Shown in pieces: positions 26,696-35,649 of a stretch of DNA of 50,207 bases; within the stretch, counting starts at the first letter, position 1; each line of letters begins with the position of its first letter. The notes under the pieces were generated by a model, which worked only from the letters and a program-made list of their open reading frames with translations, did not search any database and was not told the origin of the DNA. The stretch is taken from assembly GCF_001690355.1 (NCBI RefSeq), contig NZ_LZHG01000070.1:1-50207 (forward strand). Direction: 5' to 3'. The DNA comes from Gilliamella sp. Choc4-2. Its GTDB lineage: Bacteria; Pseudomonadota; Gammaproteobacteria; Enterobacterales; Orbaceae. A program made the translations under genes and the position numbers.

Positions 26696-27145
26696 TTTTA
26701 AAAATGTGATTTTACTTCTAATGATGCGATGAGCGAATAAGTGATGCCACTTATGTTTATGCCTTTAAAATTTTCTCTATCATTAATATTATAGTTAACA
26801 CTTTTTTTAAATTAGTAATCTAATACAGGTTGTATCTATAGCGCAATAAAAAGTACTTAACCAAAATGAGGTGTATTTGACATTGTGATCATAGATTACA
26901 ATGTATTTTTGACTAATTTGGGTTATAAAAAATACGAAGGTATAAATTTATTTAGGTTGAAAAGTAGACAGTTTATCGGTAAATCATTTATGTAAAATAT
27001 TATAAAACCAAATTCTATTTTTCTAACAAAATAAAAAACTATCAACCTAAAATAAAATAAAATGCTTCTAGCCTTTTACTAGAAAAGCAAGTAGAATGCA
27101 TCGGCAATATTTTATCAACAATTTAACTCAATGGTGAATATTGTC
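26696..27145. other. Non-coding stretch between ubiG and guaB
   Basis: About 450 bases. It holds a modest hairpin after ubiG (26737-26754, ATAAGTG / CACTTAT, loop ATGC), a 23-base palindrome (26881-26903), and a hairpin close to guaB (27066-27084, TTCTAG / CTAGAA). No PurR-box match is visible and I see no gene. Confidence 0.45.
26881..26903. promoter_or_regulatory. Palindrome of unknown role upstream of guaB
   Basis: Arms CATTGTGA and TTACAATG (7 of 8 positions symmetric) around a 7-base centre. It resembles a CRP site, but the half-site spacing is 7 instead of 6. It may be an operator or a hairpin. Confidence 0.35.
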
Positions 27146-28612
27146 ATGTCTCGTATAGTTAAAGAAGCTCTCACGTTTGATGATGTTTTATTAGTTCCAG
27201 CTCACTCTACTGTTTTGCCCAATACCGCTGATATTAGTACCCAACTTACTCAAACAATCAAATTAAATATTCCAATGCTGTCTGCCGCAATGGATACGGT
27301 AACTGAATCAGATCTTGCTATTGCGCTTGCGCAAGAAGGAGGTATTGGTTTTATTCATAAAAATATGTCGATAGAACATCAAGCAAATCATGTAAGGCGT
27401 GTTAAAAAGTACGAAAGTGGGATAGTTCAAGATCCTGTATCTGTATTACCTACTGCCACAATAAAACAAGTTATTGATTTAGCTAAGGAGCATGGTTTTG
27501 CCGGTTTTCCTGTGGTTACTCAAACACAAGAATTAGTCGGAATTATTACTGCTCGAGATGTTCGATTCGCTACAGATTTATCACTACCAGTTACTGCGGT
27601 GATGACGCCTAAAGAGCGGTTAGTAACCGTTAAAGAAGGTGAAAAACGAGATATTGTACTACAAAAAATGCACGAACACCGTGTCGAAAAAGCATTGGTA
27701 GTCGATTCAAAATTCCATTTAAAAGGAATGATAACCGTTAAAGATTATAATAAAGCCGAACAAAAACCAAATGCTTGTAAAGATGAAAAAGGACGGTTGC
27801 GTGTTGGTGCTGCAGTTGGTGCGGGTGCAGGTAATGAAGAACGTATTGCTGCTTTAATTGAGGCCGGGATAGATGTTTTGTTGATTGATTCATCACACGG
27901 GCATTCAGAAGGAGTATTACAGCGTATTCGCCAGGCAAGACAAGCTTATCCTGATTTACAAATTATCGGTGGCAATGTAGCGACTGCAGAAGGTGCAAAA
28001 GCGCTTATTGATGCTGGAGTTAACGCGGTTAAAGTTGGTATTGGTCCTGGCTCTATCTGTACAACGCGTATTGTGACAGGTGTAGGGGTGCCACAAATTA
28101 GTGCGATTATGGATGCCGTTGAAATAGCTCAAAGATATAATATTCCAGTTATTGCTGATGGTGGAGTTCGTTTTTCAGGTGATATTGCAAAAGCGATTGC
28201 TGCAGGGGCTTCCTGTGTAATGGTTGGCTCAATGTTTGCAGGAACCGAAGAAGCACCAGGTGAAATTGAATTATTCCAAGGTCGTGCTTATAAGTCTTAT
28301 CGTGGTATGGGCTCATTAGGTGCTATGGCAAAAGGCTCTTCTGATCGTTATTTCCAATCTGATAATGCTGCAGATAAATTAGTGCCAGAAGGAATTGAAG
28401 GGCGTATTGCTTATAAAGGATTATTAAAAGAGATTATTCATCAACAAATGGGTGGTTTACGTTCATGTATGGGGTTAACCGGTTGTTCAACGATTGAAGA
28501 ATTACGTACTAAATCTAAGTTTTATCGCATTACTGGCGCAGGAATGAAAGAAAGCCATGTTCATGATGTGCTTATTACTAAAGAGCCACCTAATTATCGT
28601 GCTGGTTCTTAA
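27146..28612 (+). CDS. guaB: Inosine-5'-monophosphate dehydrogenase
   Basis: GuaB oxidises IMP to XMP with NAD+, the committed step to guanine nucleotides. From the ATG at 27146 the protein has 488 residues, exactly the E. coli length, starting [21 protein letters not shown]. Two CBS domains (about 93-205) interrupt the barrel, and the active loop is GPGSICTTR with Cys near 305. [18 protein letters not shown] and RGMGSLGAM bind the phosphate and nucleotide. GGTGA upstream supports this start over the ATG five codons earlier. guaA, the usual next gene, is absent and a terminator follows directly. Confidence 0.98.
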   Translation: MSRIVKEALTFDDVLLVPAHSTVLPNTADISTQLTQTIKLNIPMLSAAMDTVTESDLAIALAQEGGIGFIHKNMSIEHQANHVRRVKKYESGIVQDPVSVLPTATIKQVIDLAKEHGFAGFPVVTQTQELVGIITARDVRFATDLSLPVTAVMTPKERLVTVKEGEKRDIVLQKMHEHRVEKALVVDSKFHLKGMITVKDYNKAEQKPNACKDEKGRLRVGAAVGAGAGNEERIAALIEAGIDVLLIDSSHGHSEGVLQRIRQARQAYPDLQIIGGNVATAEGAKALIDAGVNAVKVGIGPGSICTTRIVTGVGVPQISAIMDAVEIAQRYNIPVIADGGVRFSGDIAKAIAAGASCVMVGSMFAGTEEAPGEIELFQGRAYKSYRGMGSLGAMAKGSSDRYFQSDNAADKLVPEGIEGRIAYKGLLKEIIHQQMGGLRSCMGLTGCSTIEELRTKSKFYRITGAGMKESHVHDVLITKEPPNYRAGS

Positions 28613-28680
28613 TAGTATGTTGTTCTCTACTATAGTGATATAAGAACCAAAGTAAATTAGTTGATTATACTTATTTAAAA

Positions 28681-28721
28681 TCCCAACAAATGCAGCCGAT
28701 ACTGCTCAGTTGGGTTTTTTT
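28681..28721 (+). terminator. Intrinsic terminator of guaB
   Basis: Outer stem CCCAAC / GTTGGG encloses an inner GCAG / CTGC stem and is followed by seven Ts. Confidence 0.92.
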
Positions 28722-28785
28722 GTTATGTGTATTAGTTTAACCTTATAATGTCTATAACATTTAGGGGTAACTCTTTTATTTACAA

Positions 28786-29802
28786 TTAATCTATACCAAG
28801 TACCAAACGGCCATTTTTAGTAGCAACCTTAACGACATTATCAAGATCGGTATAACGGCATCCTGTTACTAGCAATTTAAGTTCTTCCCACATATTACCC
28901 GTTGAAAATGGTAACATATAATCACTAACATTATCCGTGCCAATAGCAACAGGAATACCAGCAGCAGCCAGTTCATCAACAGGGGTTAATGAGTTACGAG
29001 TAGGGCCTTGTTCTTCACGGCGAGGGCTATCTATCCATGCAAAAGGACAAGCAATAACCATCATTTTAGCTTCTTTCATTTTTTTATAAAGCCTTTGACG
29101 GTATTCTAAACTGTGGGCTGTGATTGAAATACTATGAATAGCTACTACATGTCCTTGCATACCATGTTCTAGAGTTTTATCAGTTAGTTGCTCGGTTTCG
29201 ATTTCATCTTGAGAATTAAATTGATCAACATGAACATGAACCATTTTGCCTAATGATTTACCCGTTTGCATTAATACATCAAGGTGCTTAAGCCCCATTC
29301 CTTCACCATGATCACGTTCATCTCGACGTGGTAAACCGCCAATAATATCAACTAAATCGGCGCCTTTATCGAACCAATAACGAGCTTCTTTATCGATAAC
29401 ACCTTTAAGTGTTTGATTAATTAGTTTTATGGTTATGTCATTTTTATAGGTTTCACGTGCACGGAGTGCTCCTCTGATTGCACGTTCTTCGGTGATTGGA
29501 TCAATATCAACAAACGATCCCATAGCACTTACGCCTTGCTCAATCATACGTTCAACTGCCATACTAAAATGACGATAGTAATCATTTTCGCTCATCGTTG
29601 CTTTGACTTTATCGAGCGTATCCCATTTTTCAATTAAAGTCTGTTTTTGATAGACATCAAAACTATCAACCGAAATAGTAAAAGCACGATCTGCATGCAT
29701 ATGTGCATTAATCCAACCGCCGTTTTGCTTAATTTTATGCATTAAATAGGCTTTTAAACTTTGGTCTTTTGTCGTTAATAGCATGTTTTTATGTTCAATC
29801 AT
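28786..29802 (-). CDS. Amidohydrolase-family protein (cytosine-deaminase-like)
   Basis: The 338-residue protein is a metal-dependent hydrolase of the amidohydrolase superfamily. Likely metal ligands are the HxH in WINAHMHADRAF (about residues 34-36), His in MVHVHVDQFNS, His in VVAIHSIS and Asp in AIGTDNVSDY. The order and spacing recall the cytosine deaminase/ TRZ-type branch that removes amino groups from purine, pyrimidine or triazine rings. The substrate is not decidable. AGAGGCAG precedes the ATG. A terminator-like hairpin stands 60 bases upstream of the start, so its own promoter is short or its expression is attenuated. Confidence 0.8.
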   Translation of the reverse strand: MIEHKNMLLTTKDQSLKAYLMHKIKQNGGWINAHMHADRAFTISVDSFDVYQKQTLIEKWDTLDKVKATMSENDYYRHFSMAVERMIEQGVSAMGSFVDIDPITEERAIRGALRARETYKNDITIKLINQTLKGVIDKEARYWFDKGADLVDIIGGLPRRDERDHGEGMGLKHLDVLMQTGKSLGKMVHVHVDQFNSQDEIETEQLTDKTLEHGMQGHVVAIHSISITAHSLEYRQRLYKKMKEAKMMVIACPFAWIDSPRREEQGPTRNSLTPVDELAAAGIPVAIGTDNVSDYMLPFSTGNMWEELKLLVTGCRYTDLDNVVKVATKNGRLVLGID

Positions 29803-29861
29803 AATCTGCCTCTATAATTCAATCATTCTAAATGAAGTTGCTAAAATCGAGCGCAATAGGT

Positions 29862-29960
29862 AAAAAAAATCCTCCAAAAAGGAGGATTAAATGTAACATT
29901 AATAATTTTATTGATTAAACTTGTAAAGCTGTAATCATTCATTGTGCTTATACCTAGGCG
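29862..29960 (-). ncRNA. Candidate small RNA or attenuator leader ending in a strong terminator
   Basis: On the minus strand AATCCTCC / GGAGGATT (29868-29888, loop of five Ts) is followed by a T-run, a textbook intrinsic terminator. No gene on this strand ends nearby: argS stops about 600 bases upstream and has its own hairpin. A possible promoter (TTCAAT, 15 bases, TATAAG, around 29950-29976) would give a transcript of roughly 80-90 bases. The alternative is a leader of the amidohydrolase gene, 60 bases downstream, with terminator-controlled expression. An open frame from ATG (minus, MNDYSFTSLINK) runs across the hairpin. I recognise no known RNA family. Confidence 0.4.
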
Positions 29961-30450
29961 ATCAAAAATTGAAGAAATTCTAACCAAAATATTTTTAATA
30001 GCAAGAGCTATAATCTATAAAATATATAAATAAATGATATAGTTAAAGTATTATTTTTTAGACTAATTATGATAGGAATAGTATTTTATGATCATTATCA
30101 TTGGTATAAGAAAGGTTTTTTATAGTTAACTTACTGTTTAATATGAATAATAAATTGTAAAAAATCGAGACATTTTAAATTTCCTTGATATTTGAATGCC
30201 TAATTAAATAATAGATATGAATAATAACGTAGGATATTTAAATAAGAAATTATCGATTTATTTTAACACTGATTATTGTTTGGGAAATAGCACGTTAAAA
30301 AGTGAGTGATTCAAATAACGGGGGAATGCGGTTATAACTAAATGCTTATAATTGTTATGAATATAAGTATTAACGGTATTAATTTGTTTTAATGACGATT
30401 TATCAACAAATTCATGTTAATCTTTGAACAAATTAAGTCGTTCGTACTAC
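29961..30450. other. Non-coding stretch between the RNA candidate and the argS hairpin
   Basis: About 490 bases of AT-rich DNA without a convincing gene on either strand. One Fur-box-like segment lies at 30088-30106 and is listed separately. Confidence 0.4.
30088..30106. promoter_or_regulatory. Weak Fur-box-like sequence
   Basis: Minus strand AATGATAATGATCATAAA contains GATAATGAT, the first half of the 19-bp Fur consensus, but the second half fits poorly (about 13 of 19 overall). It lies about 110 bases upstream of the possible promoter of the RNA candidate. Confidence 0.2.
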
Positions 30451-30480
30451 AATTCACCAATGCAGTAGCATTGGTGAATT
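30451..30480. terminator. Hairpin terminator after argS
   Basis: Perfect 13-bp stem AATTCACCAATGC / GCATTGGTGAATT with tetraloop AGTA (minus TACT), starting 6 bases after the argS stop. The T-run is poor. Confidence 0.7.
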
Positions 30481-30486
30481 ATTCAA

Positions 30487-32220
30487 CTACATTTTGTCAA
30501 CTGTTTTGATGCCCAACATATCAAGACCAATTTTAAGTGTTTTAGCCGTCAACGAAGCTAATTTTAAGCGACTTTGTTTCAAGCTCTCATTTTCTGCCGC
30601 CAAAATAGGGCAGTTTTCATAAAAACTTGAAAATAGCGTCGCAATTTCATAAAGATAAGCACAAAGCACATGCGGTGTACCTTCATTTGCCACGATTGAA
30701 ATAGTTTCATCAAATTGAATTAAACGAGTTGCTAAAGCACGCTCTTTATCAGATTCTAAACTAATATTAGCCGTTAAGCTATCTTCGGAAATATTGGACT
30801 TTTTAAAAATTGATAACACACGAGTATAAGCATATTGCAAATAAGGAGCAGTATTGCCTTCAAATGACAACATATTATCCCAATCAAAAACATAATCAGT
30901 AGTCCGATTTTTAGAAAGATCAGCATATTTAACTGCACCAATAGCTACCGCATCGACAATTTTTGCAAGCTCACTTTCAGAAAGTTCAGGATTTTTGCTA
31001 CGAATTAAAGTCGTTGCTCGCTCACACGCTTCATCTAGCAAATCATTTAATTTAACAGTATCGCCTGAACGGGTTTTAAACGGCTTACCATCTTTACCTA
31101 ACATCATACCAAACATATGGTGTTCAAGCTTTAATGATTCAGGTACATACTTAGCTTTGTGAACAATAGTCCAAACTTGCTCTAAATGTTGATGTTGGCG
31201 GGAATCAATATAATAAAGAATACGATCGGCATGTAACGTTTCGTAACGATATTTAGCACAAGCAATATCGGTTGTTGCATAAAGGTAGCCACCATCACGT
31301 TTTTGGATGATAACACCCATCGGTTCGCCTTCTTTGTTTTTATACTCATCAAGAAAAACAACAATCGCCCCTTCACTTTCAACCGCAAGCCCTTTCTGTT
31401 TTAAATCGGCAACAATACTAGGTAGCATGCTGTTATAAATGCTTTCACCCATGGTGTCTTCAAGCGATAACGTAACATTTAAACGTTTATAAGTGGCAAT
31501 ATTTTGCGTCATGGTAATATCAACTAGCTTATGCCACATATCACGACAATATTCATCGCCACCTTGTAATTTCACTACATAATTACGAGCTTTTTCGGCA
31601 AACACTTCGTCTTCGTCATAATGTTTTTTAGCGGCGCGATAGAATGACTCTAAATCTGAAAGCTCCATATCATTGGCATGTTCATTTTGCATCTTTTCAA
31701 GATACGCAATTAACATACCAAATTGAGTTCCCCAATCACCAACATGATTAGCACGAATAACATTATGACCTAAAAAAGATAAAACACGAACGCTAGCATC
31801 ACCAATAATAGTTGAACGCAAGTGTCCAACATGCATCTCTTTGGCGACATTAGGCGCCGAATAATCAACCACAATAGTTTGCGGTTTGGCGGGTAAAGTA
31901 ATATTAAGCTTATCACTACTTAAAGCAACTTCATTTTGCTCAGCAATCCAGCTATTTTTCAAAAAGATATTAATAAAACCTGGACCTGCAATTTCAACTT
32001 TTTCAGCGATATCATCAACATCAAGATGCTGTAAAACCGTCTGAGCAAGTTCTCGAGGAGGGATTCCCATTTTTTTAGCAACAGACATAATGCCATTAGC
32101 TTGATAATCGCCAAATTGAACTTTAGTAGATTGTTTAATTAATGCGTCGCTGTTCTTGTCTGCACCTGCCATGATCATAGCTTGCAAAACACGTTGTGTT
32201 AGTAATTGTTGAATATTCAC
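30487..32220 (-). CDS. argS: Arginyl-tRNA synthetase
   Basis: ArgS charges tRNA-Arg. The 577-residue class I synthetase has the same length as in E. coli. An N-terminal tRNA D-loop-binding domain (about 1-100, [19 protein letters not shown]) precedes the Rossmann core with the HIGH-type motif [12 protein letters not shown] (about 132-143), [43 protein letters not shown] and [26 protein letters not shown] replaces KMSKS, as usual for ArgS. The C-terminal anticodon-binding helical bundle carries [20 protein letters not shown] and ends [12 protein letters not shown]. Confidence 0.98.
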   Translation of the reverse strand: MNIQQLLTQRVLQAMIMAGADKNSDALIKQSTKVQFGDYQANGIMSVAKKMGIPPRELAQTVLQHLDVDDIAEKVEIAGPGFINIFLKNSWIAEQNEVALSSDKLNITLPAKPQTIVVDYSAPNVAKEMHVGHLRSTIIGDASVRVLSFLGHNVIRANHVGDWGTQFGMLIAYLEKMQNEHANDMELSDLESFYRAAKKHYDEDEVFAEKARNYVVKLQGGDEYCRDMWHKLVDITMTQNIATYKRLNVTLSLEDTMGESIYNSMLPSIVADLKQKGLAVESEGAIVVFLDEYKNKEGEPMGVIIQKRDGGYLYATTDIACAKYRYETLHADRILYYIDSRQHQHLEQVWTIVHKAKYVPESLKLEHHMFGMMLGKDGKPFKTRSGDTVKLNDLLDEACERATTLIRSKNPELSESELAKIVDAVAIGAVKYADLSKNRTTDYVFDWDNMLSFEGNTAPYLQYAYTRVLSIFKKSNISEDSLTANISLESDKERALATRLIQFDETISIVANEGTPHVLCAYLYEIATLFSSFYENCPILAAENESLKQSRLKLASLTAKTLKIGLDMLGIKTVDKM

Positions 32221-32419
32221 ACTAAACCTAATTAATCATCATTAAATGCTAAATATAATACCGACAAAGTAATGAATTGTCACTTATCGGATTAAGCGCT
32301 TTTCTTTCGTTTAACTAGGGTTTGCCAATATTTTTCATGTTTTTTCACTAAAAGTGATTTTGTGGAATTTACAAATTCTTTCAATTTGTTTTCTTGAAAT
32401 GTAGTGGAAGTATTAATAA

Positions 32420-32638
32420 TTATTGTCGGTAATGACGTTGTATTATGTGATCGAGTAATTCACTTCCTGGTATAGTTTTAGGATCTAGAATGTTAATAGT
32501 TACCTTTTGAGAAAAGGGGAAATTCATATAGATTTTCGGTTTGTTCAACGAATTGAACAAATAATTTTTATTGTTAGAGTTTAGTATTGGTTTAGAGTTT
32601 AGTATTGGTAAAGTAATAAGGATACCTGCACTGATCAT
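32420..32638 (-). CDS. Small hypothetical protein or gene remnant upstream of argS
   Basis: A 72-codon open frame starts MISAGILITLPILNS. I do not recognise a family. The C-terminal half (KIYMNFPFSQKVTIN, TIPGSELLDHIIQ) looks like ordinary folded protein, which argues for a real or recently broken gene. An 18-bp tandem duplication inside it adds a second PILNS unit in frame. No convincing ribosome binding site precedes the ATG. It lies on the argS strand, 200 bases upstream of argS. Confidence 0.3.
   Translation of the reverse strand: MISAGILITLPILNSKPILNSNNKNYLFNSLNKPKIYMNFPFSQKVTINILDPKTIPGSELLDHIIQRHYRQ
32574..32609. repeat. 18-bp perfect tandem duplication
   Basis: TTAGAGTTTAGTATTGGT occurs twice head to tail (32574-32591 and 32592-32609). 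The unit is a multiple of three and keeps the minus-strand open frame intact. Confidence 0.9.
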
Positions 32639-32684
32639 TAATTGCTTTAAATTTAAGATAAAATCCTTGGGGGGTTATAAGCAT

Positions 32685-32849
32685 ATGGATAGAAGCTATT
32701 TACCTACATTATCATTATATGTGCTTCTGAATTTGATAGGGCTCAGGTTTATAGCGATTAATTATCATTTATATATTTTCTGCTGTTATATGATTTTTGT
32801 AAGTAATATTTTTATTTATTCTTCGTTGATAGGTTTTCCTTTATACTAA
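32685..32849 (+). CDS. Possible small hydrophobic protein
   Basis: A 54-codon frame (MDRSYLPTLSLYVLLNLI at its start) follows a G-run (GGGGGG) about 10 bases upstream that could act as a ribosome binding site. The product is mostly hydrophobic and aromatic and could span the membrane once or twice. AT-rich DNA produces such frames by chance, and no family is recognised. Confidence 0.2.
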   Translation: MDRSYLPTLSLYVLLNLIGLRFIAINYHLYIFCCYMIFVSNIFIYSSLIGFPLY

Positions 32850-32910
32850 CTTTTTTATATTTGCATCAACTATTTACAATTCTTCTTGGAAACACTAAAC
32901 TAATCGATGT

Positions 32911-33003
32911 TCTCAACGGGGTGCCTAAATGGCTGAGAATGTCCTTTATATCGACATAACCCGCCGAACCTGAACTGGATTATACCAGCGGAGGGATTTG
33001 AGT
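32911..33003 (+). promoter_or_regulatory. TPP riboswitch (THI element) controlling thiBPQ
   Basis: The conserved core is complete: ACGGGGTGCC, GGCTGAGA, the ACCCGCCGAACCTGA stretch and the closing CTGGATTATACCAGCGGAGG, split here into its known blocks. Outer pairing CTCAA / TTGAG forms stem P1, and TGTC / GACA closes the variable P3-side hairpin. The element binds thiamine pyrophosphate and lowers expression of downstream thiamine genes. It stands 50 bases before thiB, as expected for a thiamine transporter operon. The SD-like GGAGGG at 32990-32995 lies within the switch itself. Confidence 0.96.
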
Positions 33004-33007
33004 TATT

Positions 33008-33064
33008 ATGTCTGCTCAAACCTTTTGTCTTTTATTTGGCTTCTGGAGGCAAAATGCTTTGTAA
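33008..33064 (+). CDS. Short upstream ORF between TPP riboswitch and thiB
   Basis: An 18-codon frame, MSAQTFCLLFGFWRQNAL, starts 4 bases after the riboswitch. Its stop overlaps the thiB start region by 11 bases, and the thiB ribosome binding site lies inside it. Its own SD candidate is the GGAGGG of the riboswitch, 12 bases upstream, which is rather long spacing. If translated, it would couple switch state to thiB translation. It could also be chance. Confidence 0.3.
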   Translation: MSAQTFCLLFGFWRQNAL

Positions 33065-34049
33065 GAATCTTTTGTTTTTTATGCTATTTGGGGCATTTTT
33101 TCTTGTTAATCCTGTATTTGCAAAGCCGATTTTAACCATTTATAGCTACGGTTCATTTATGTCAGAATGGGGACCAGGTGAAGCTATAAAAAAAGGTTTC
33201 GAAACGCAGTGCGAATGCCAACTAAATATTGTCACATTGGGTGACGGTGTATCAATTTTAAATCGTATTCGTCTTGAAGGAAATAATACCAAAGCTGATG
33301 TAGTTTTAGGTTTAGATAATAATTTGTTAGAACAAGCAAAGCTTGCTAATATTGTTATTCCTCATCAAATTAAAAGACCTGATAATATTAATACAGATTG
33401 GTGGGATATTGATTTTATCCCTTATGATTTTGGTTATTTTGCTTTCATTTATAACAAAGAAAAAATTAACAATCCTCCACATAGTTTTCATGACCTAGTA
33501 TATAATAAAGCCAATTGGAAAATCATTTATCAAGATCCAAGGACTAGTACGCCTGGATTAGGATTACTATTTTGGGTGAAATATATATATGGTGATAAGG
33601 CAGTTACTGTTTGGGAAAAAATTGCTAAAAATACAGTAACGGTAACGAAAGGTTGGAGTGAGGCTTATGGCCTGTTTTTAAAAGGGGAAGCAGATTTTGT
33701 GCTAAGCTATAGTACTTCACCAGTTGCACATATTATAAATGATAATGATGATCATTATGAAGCTGCTATTTTTGATGAAGGACATTATCGTCAAGTTGAA
33801 GTTGCCGGGATCGTCAAATATACTCAGAAAACGGAACTTGCACGTCGTTTTTTACAATATTTATTAACACCAGAAGTTCAGCGCCAATTTGCCGAAAAAA
33901 ATGTTATGTATCCGATAATAAATACACAGCTACCTGAAGCTTTTCAACAAATCCAATCAGTGAATAAAGTTCTTGAGTTTGATTCAAAACGAGTTGAACA
34001 AAATCAAAAAATGTGGATACGTGAATGGCAATCAGCTATTAGCAACTAG
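33054..34049 (+). CDS. thiB: Thiamine ABC transporter, periplasmic binding protein
   Basis: ThiB (TbpA) binds thiamine and its phosphates in the periplasm and delivers them to ThiPQ. The 331-residue product has a signal peptide (LLFFMLFGAFFLVNPVFA) and the family blocks LTIYSYGSFMSEWGPG, LGDGVSILNRIRLEG, DVVLGLDNNLLEQA, PYDFGYFAFIYN, YQDPRTSTPGLGLLFWVK, and the GWSEAYGLFLKGEADFVLSY and YSTSPVAHI stretch that contacts the ligand. I start at the ATG at 33054, which follows CTGGAGG at ideal spacing. It opens the thiBPQ operon behind a TPP riboswitch. Confidence 0.95.
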   Translation: MLCKNLLFFMLFGAFFLVNPVFAKPILTIYSYGSFMSEWGPGEAIKKGFETQCECQLNIVTLGDGVSILNRIRLEGNNTKADVVLGLDNNLLEQAKLANIVIPHQIKRPDNINTDWWDIDFIPYDFGYFAFIYNKEKINNPPHSFHDLVYNKANWKIIYQDPRTSTPGLGLLFWVKYIYGDKAVTVWEKIAKNTVTVTKGWSEAYGLFLKGEADFVLSYSTSPVAHIINDNDDHYEAAIFDEGHYRQVEVAGIVKYTQKTELARRFLQYLLTPEVQRQFAEKNVMYPIINTQLPEAFQQIQSVNKVLEFDSKRVEQNQKMWIREWQSAISN

Positions 34050-34065
34050 TAAGCAATTAAAAAGA

Positions 34066-35649
34066 ATGTTGAAATTTAAAACATTGCTGCCTGGTATTAG
34101 TTCGGCAAGTATAATTTTAATTGTATTAGGTGCGGCATTATTTGCACTTTGTCAAGCGGCTATTGAGTCGAATGATTTTAATATTTATTTCGATAGTTAT
34201 TTATTGCATGTAATTGGGATAACGGTATTTCAAGCGGTATTATCTACTATATTGTCAATCCTATTATCTCTATTAATGGCAAAAGCATTATCAATGGTTG
34301 ATTTCTTTTGTAAGCACCTATTATTGCGTTTAATGCCTATCACTTTTATATTGCCTTCGTTAGTAGTTGTAACTGGTCTTTTGTCAATTTATGGTCAACA
34401 GGGGTTATTAGCCTCTATTTTAAAATATTTTGGTATATCATTTTCTGGGTGGTCAATTTATGGGTTAAAAGGAATTTTGCTAGCTCATGTATTTCTTAAT
34501 TTTCCGTATGCTTGTCGTTTGTTTTATCAAACATTAAGCCTTGTTCCTGTTGAACATAAGCGATTGGCTGCGCAATTGAATTTTTCAAGTATTACCTATT
34601 TTAAATTGATTGAATGGCCTTTATTGCGATGTCAATTATTTCCTATGGCTGCATTAATTTTTATGCTGTGTTTCTCTAGTTTTGCTATAGTGCTTGCGCT
34701 GGGTGGAGGGCCTAAATATACCACTATTGAAGTGGCAATTTATCAATCTATTCGAGAATTTGAACTGCTACAAGCTGTTTTATTTGCCGGTATACAGCTA
34801 ATATGCTGTATCAGTTTTTTATGGCTGACCCAGAAAACACTTCATAAAAATAAAGATAATCAAAATGTAACTATTGATTTTAATAAGCAAAATTATTATT
34901 TATCGGTTTCTAATTATTTAAAGTTTTTTAGTGCTGTCATCATTTTAGTTGGTGGATTATTTATTTTTTTACCATTAATAAATATAGTTATTGAAGGAAG
35001 CCGTTTTTTTGACTTATCACTATTAAATACGGCTTTTAAACAAGCTACCTTATTTTCGCTTTTAATTGCCTTAGGTGCTGCTATGATCGCTATAGTGCTT
35101 GCTTTATTAATTTTATGGACTAATAGCAGATTGATCATTAATCATCAGATTAAATGGAGTAATCAGTTAATGCTTGTTGGATCATTAATTTTAGCTATTC
35201 CTAGTATGGTATTATCTTCAGGATTGTTTTTATTGCTATTTAAATATGCAGATAACCGTGTATTTATTTGTATATTAATGATGTTATGTAATGCCTTAAT
35301 GGCATTGCCTTTTGTATTAAAAAACCTTGCAATACCTATGTATGAGGTCACATTGCGTTATTGGCAATTGAGCCAATCTCTTAATATTAATGGTTTTAGG
35401 CATTTTTATATCGTCGAATATAAGGCATTAAAAAAAATCATTATTATGAGTTTCGCCTTTTCAGGTATTTTGTCATTAGGTGATTTTGGTATTATTGCAT
35501 TATTTGGAGGGCAGTCAGTAACTACTCTACCTTACTATTTATATGAACAAATCTCCCATTATCATTATCATGAAAGTATGGTTACAGCTGCAGTATTATT
35601 AACTTTATCGTTTAGTTTATTAATTGTGATGGATTATGATCGAACTTAA
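34066..35649 (+). CDS. thiP: Thiamine ABC transporter, permease
   Basis: ThiP is the membrane subunit of the thiamine/TPP importer and consists of two fused permease halves with about twelve membrane helices. From the ATG at 34066 (MLKFKTLLPGISSAS) the product has 527 residues, close to the E. coli 536. Each half carries an EAA-type cytoplasmic loop: around HKRLAAQLNFSSITYFKLIE in the first half and LSQSLNINGFRHFYIVEYKA in the second, the sites that touch ThiQ. LGGGPKYTTIEVAIYQ and GDFGIIALFG are conserved. The frame opens inside thiB, but those starts are not credible. It overlaps thiQ by 14 bases. Confidence 0.95.
   Translation: MLKFKTLLPGISSASIILIVLGAALFALCQAAIESNDFNIYFDSYLLHVIGITVFQAVLSTILSILLSLLMAKALSMVDFFCKHLLLRLMPITFILPSLVVVTGLLSIYGQQGLLASILKYFGISFSGWSIYGLKGILLAHVFLNFPYACRLFYQTLSLVPVEHKRLAAQLNFSSITYFKLIEWPLLRCQLFPMAALIFMLCFSSFAIVLALGGGPKYTTIEVAIYQSIREFELLQAVLFAGIQLICCISFLWLTQKTLHKNKDNQNVTIDFNKQNYYLSVSNYLKFFSAVIILVGGLFIFLPLINIVIEGSRFFDLSLLNTAFKQATLFSLLIALGAAMIAIVLALLILWTNSRLIINHQIKWSNQLMLVGSLILAIPSMVLSSGLFLLLFKYADNRVFICILMMLCNALMALPFVLKNLAIPMYEVTLRYWQLSQSLNINGFRHFYIVEYKALKKIIIMSFAFSGILSLGDFGIIALFGGQSVTTLPYYLYEQISHYHYHESMVTAAVLLTLSFSLLIVMDYDRT

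Noticed and set aside
29889-30050. RyhB or another known small RNA
   Set aside because: A short AGCAC-AATG resemblance to RyhB is too weak, and the Fur-like site upstream fits only one half. Only a generic RNA candidate is claimed.
29880-30060. Purine riboswitch upstream of the amidohydrolase
   Set aside because: The conserved purine aptamer core is not present in the sequence upstream of the hairpin.
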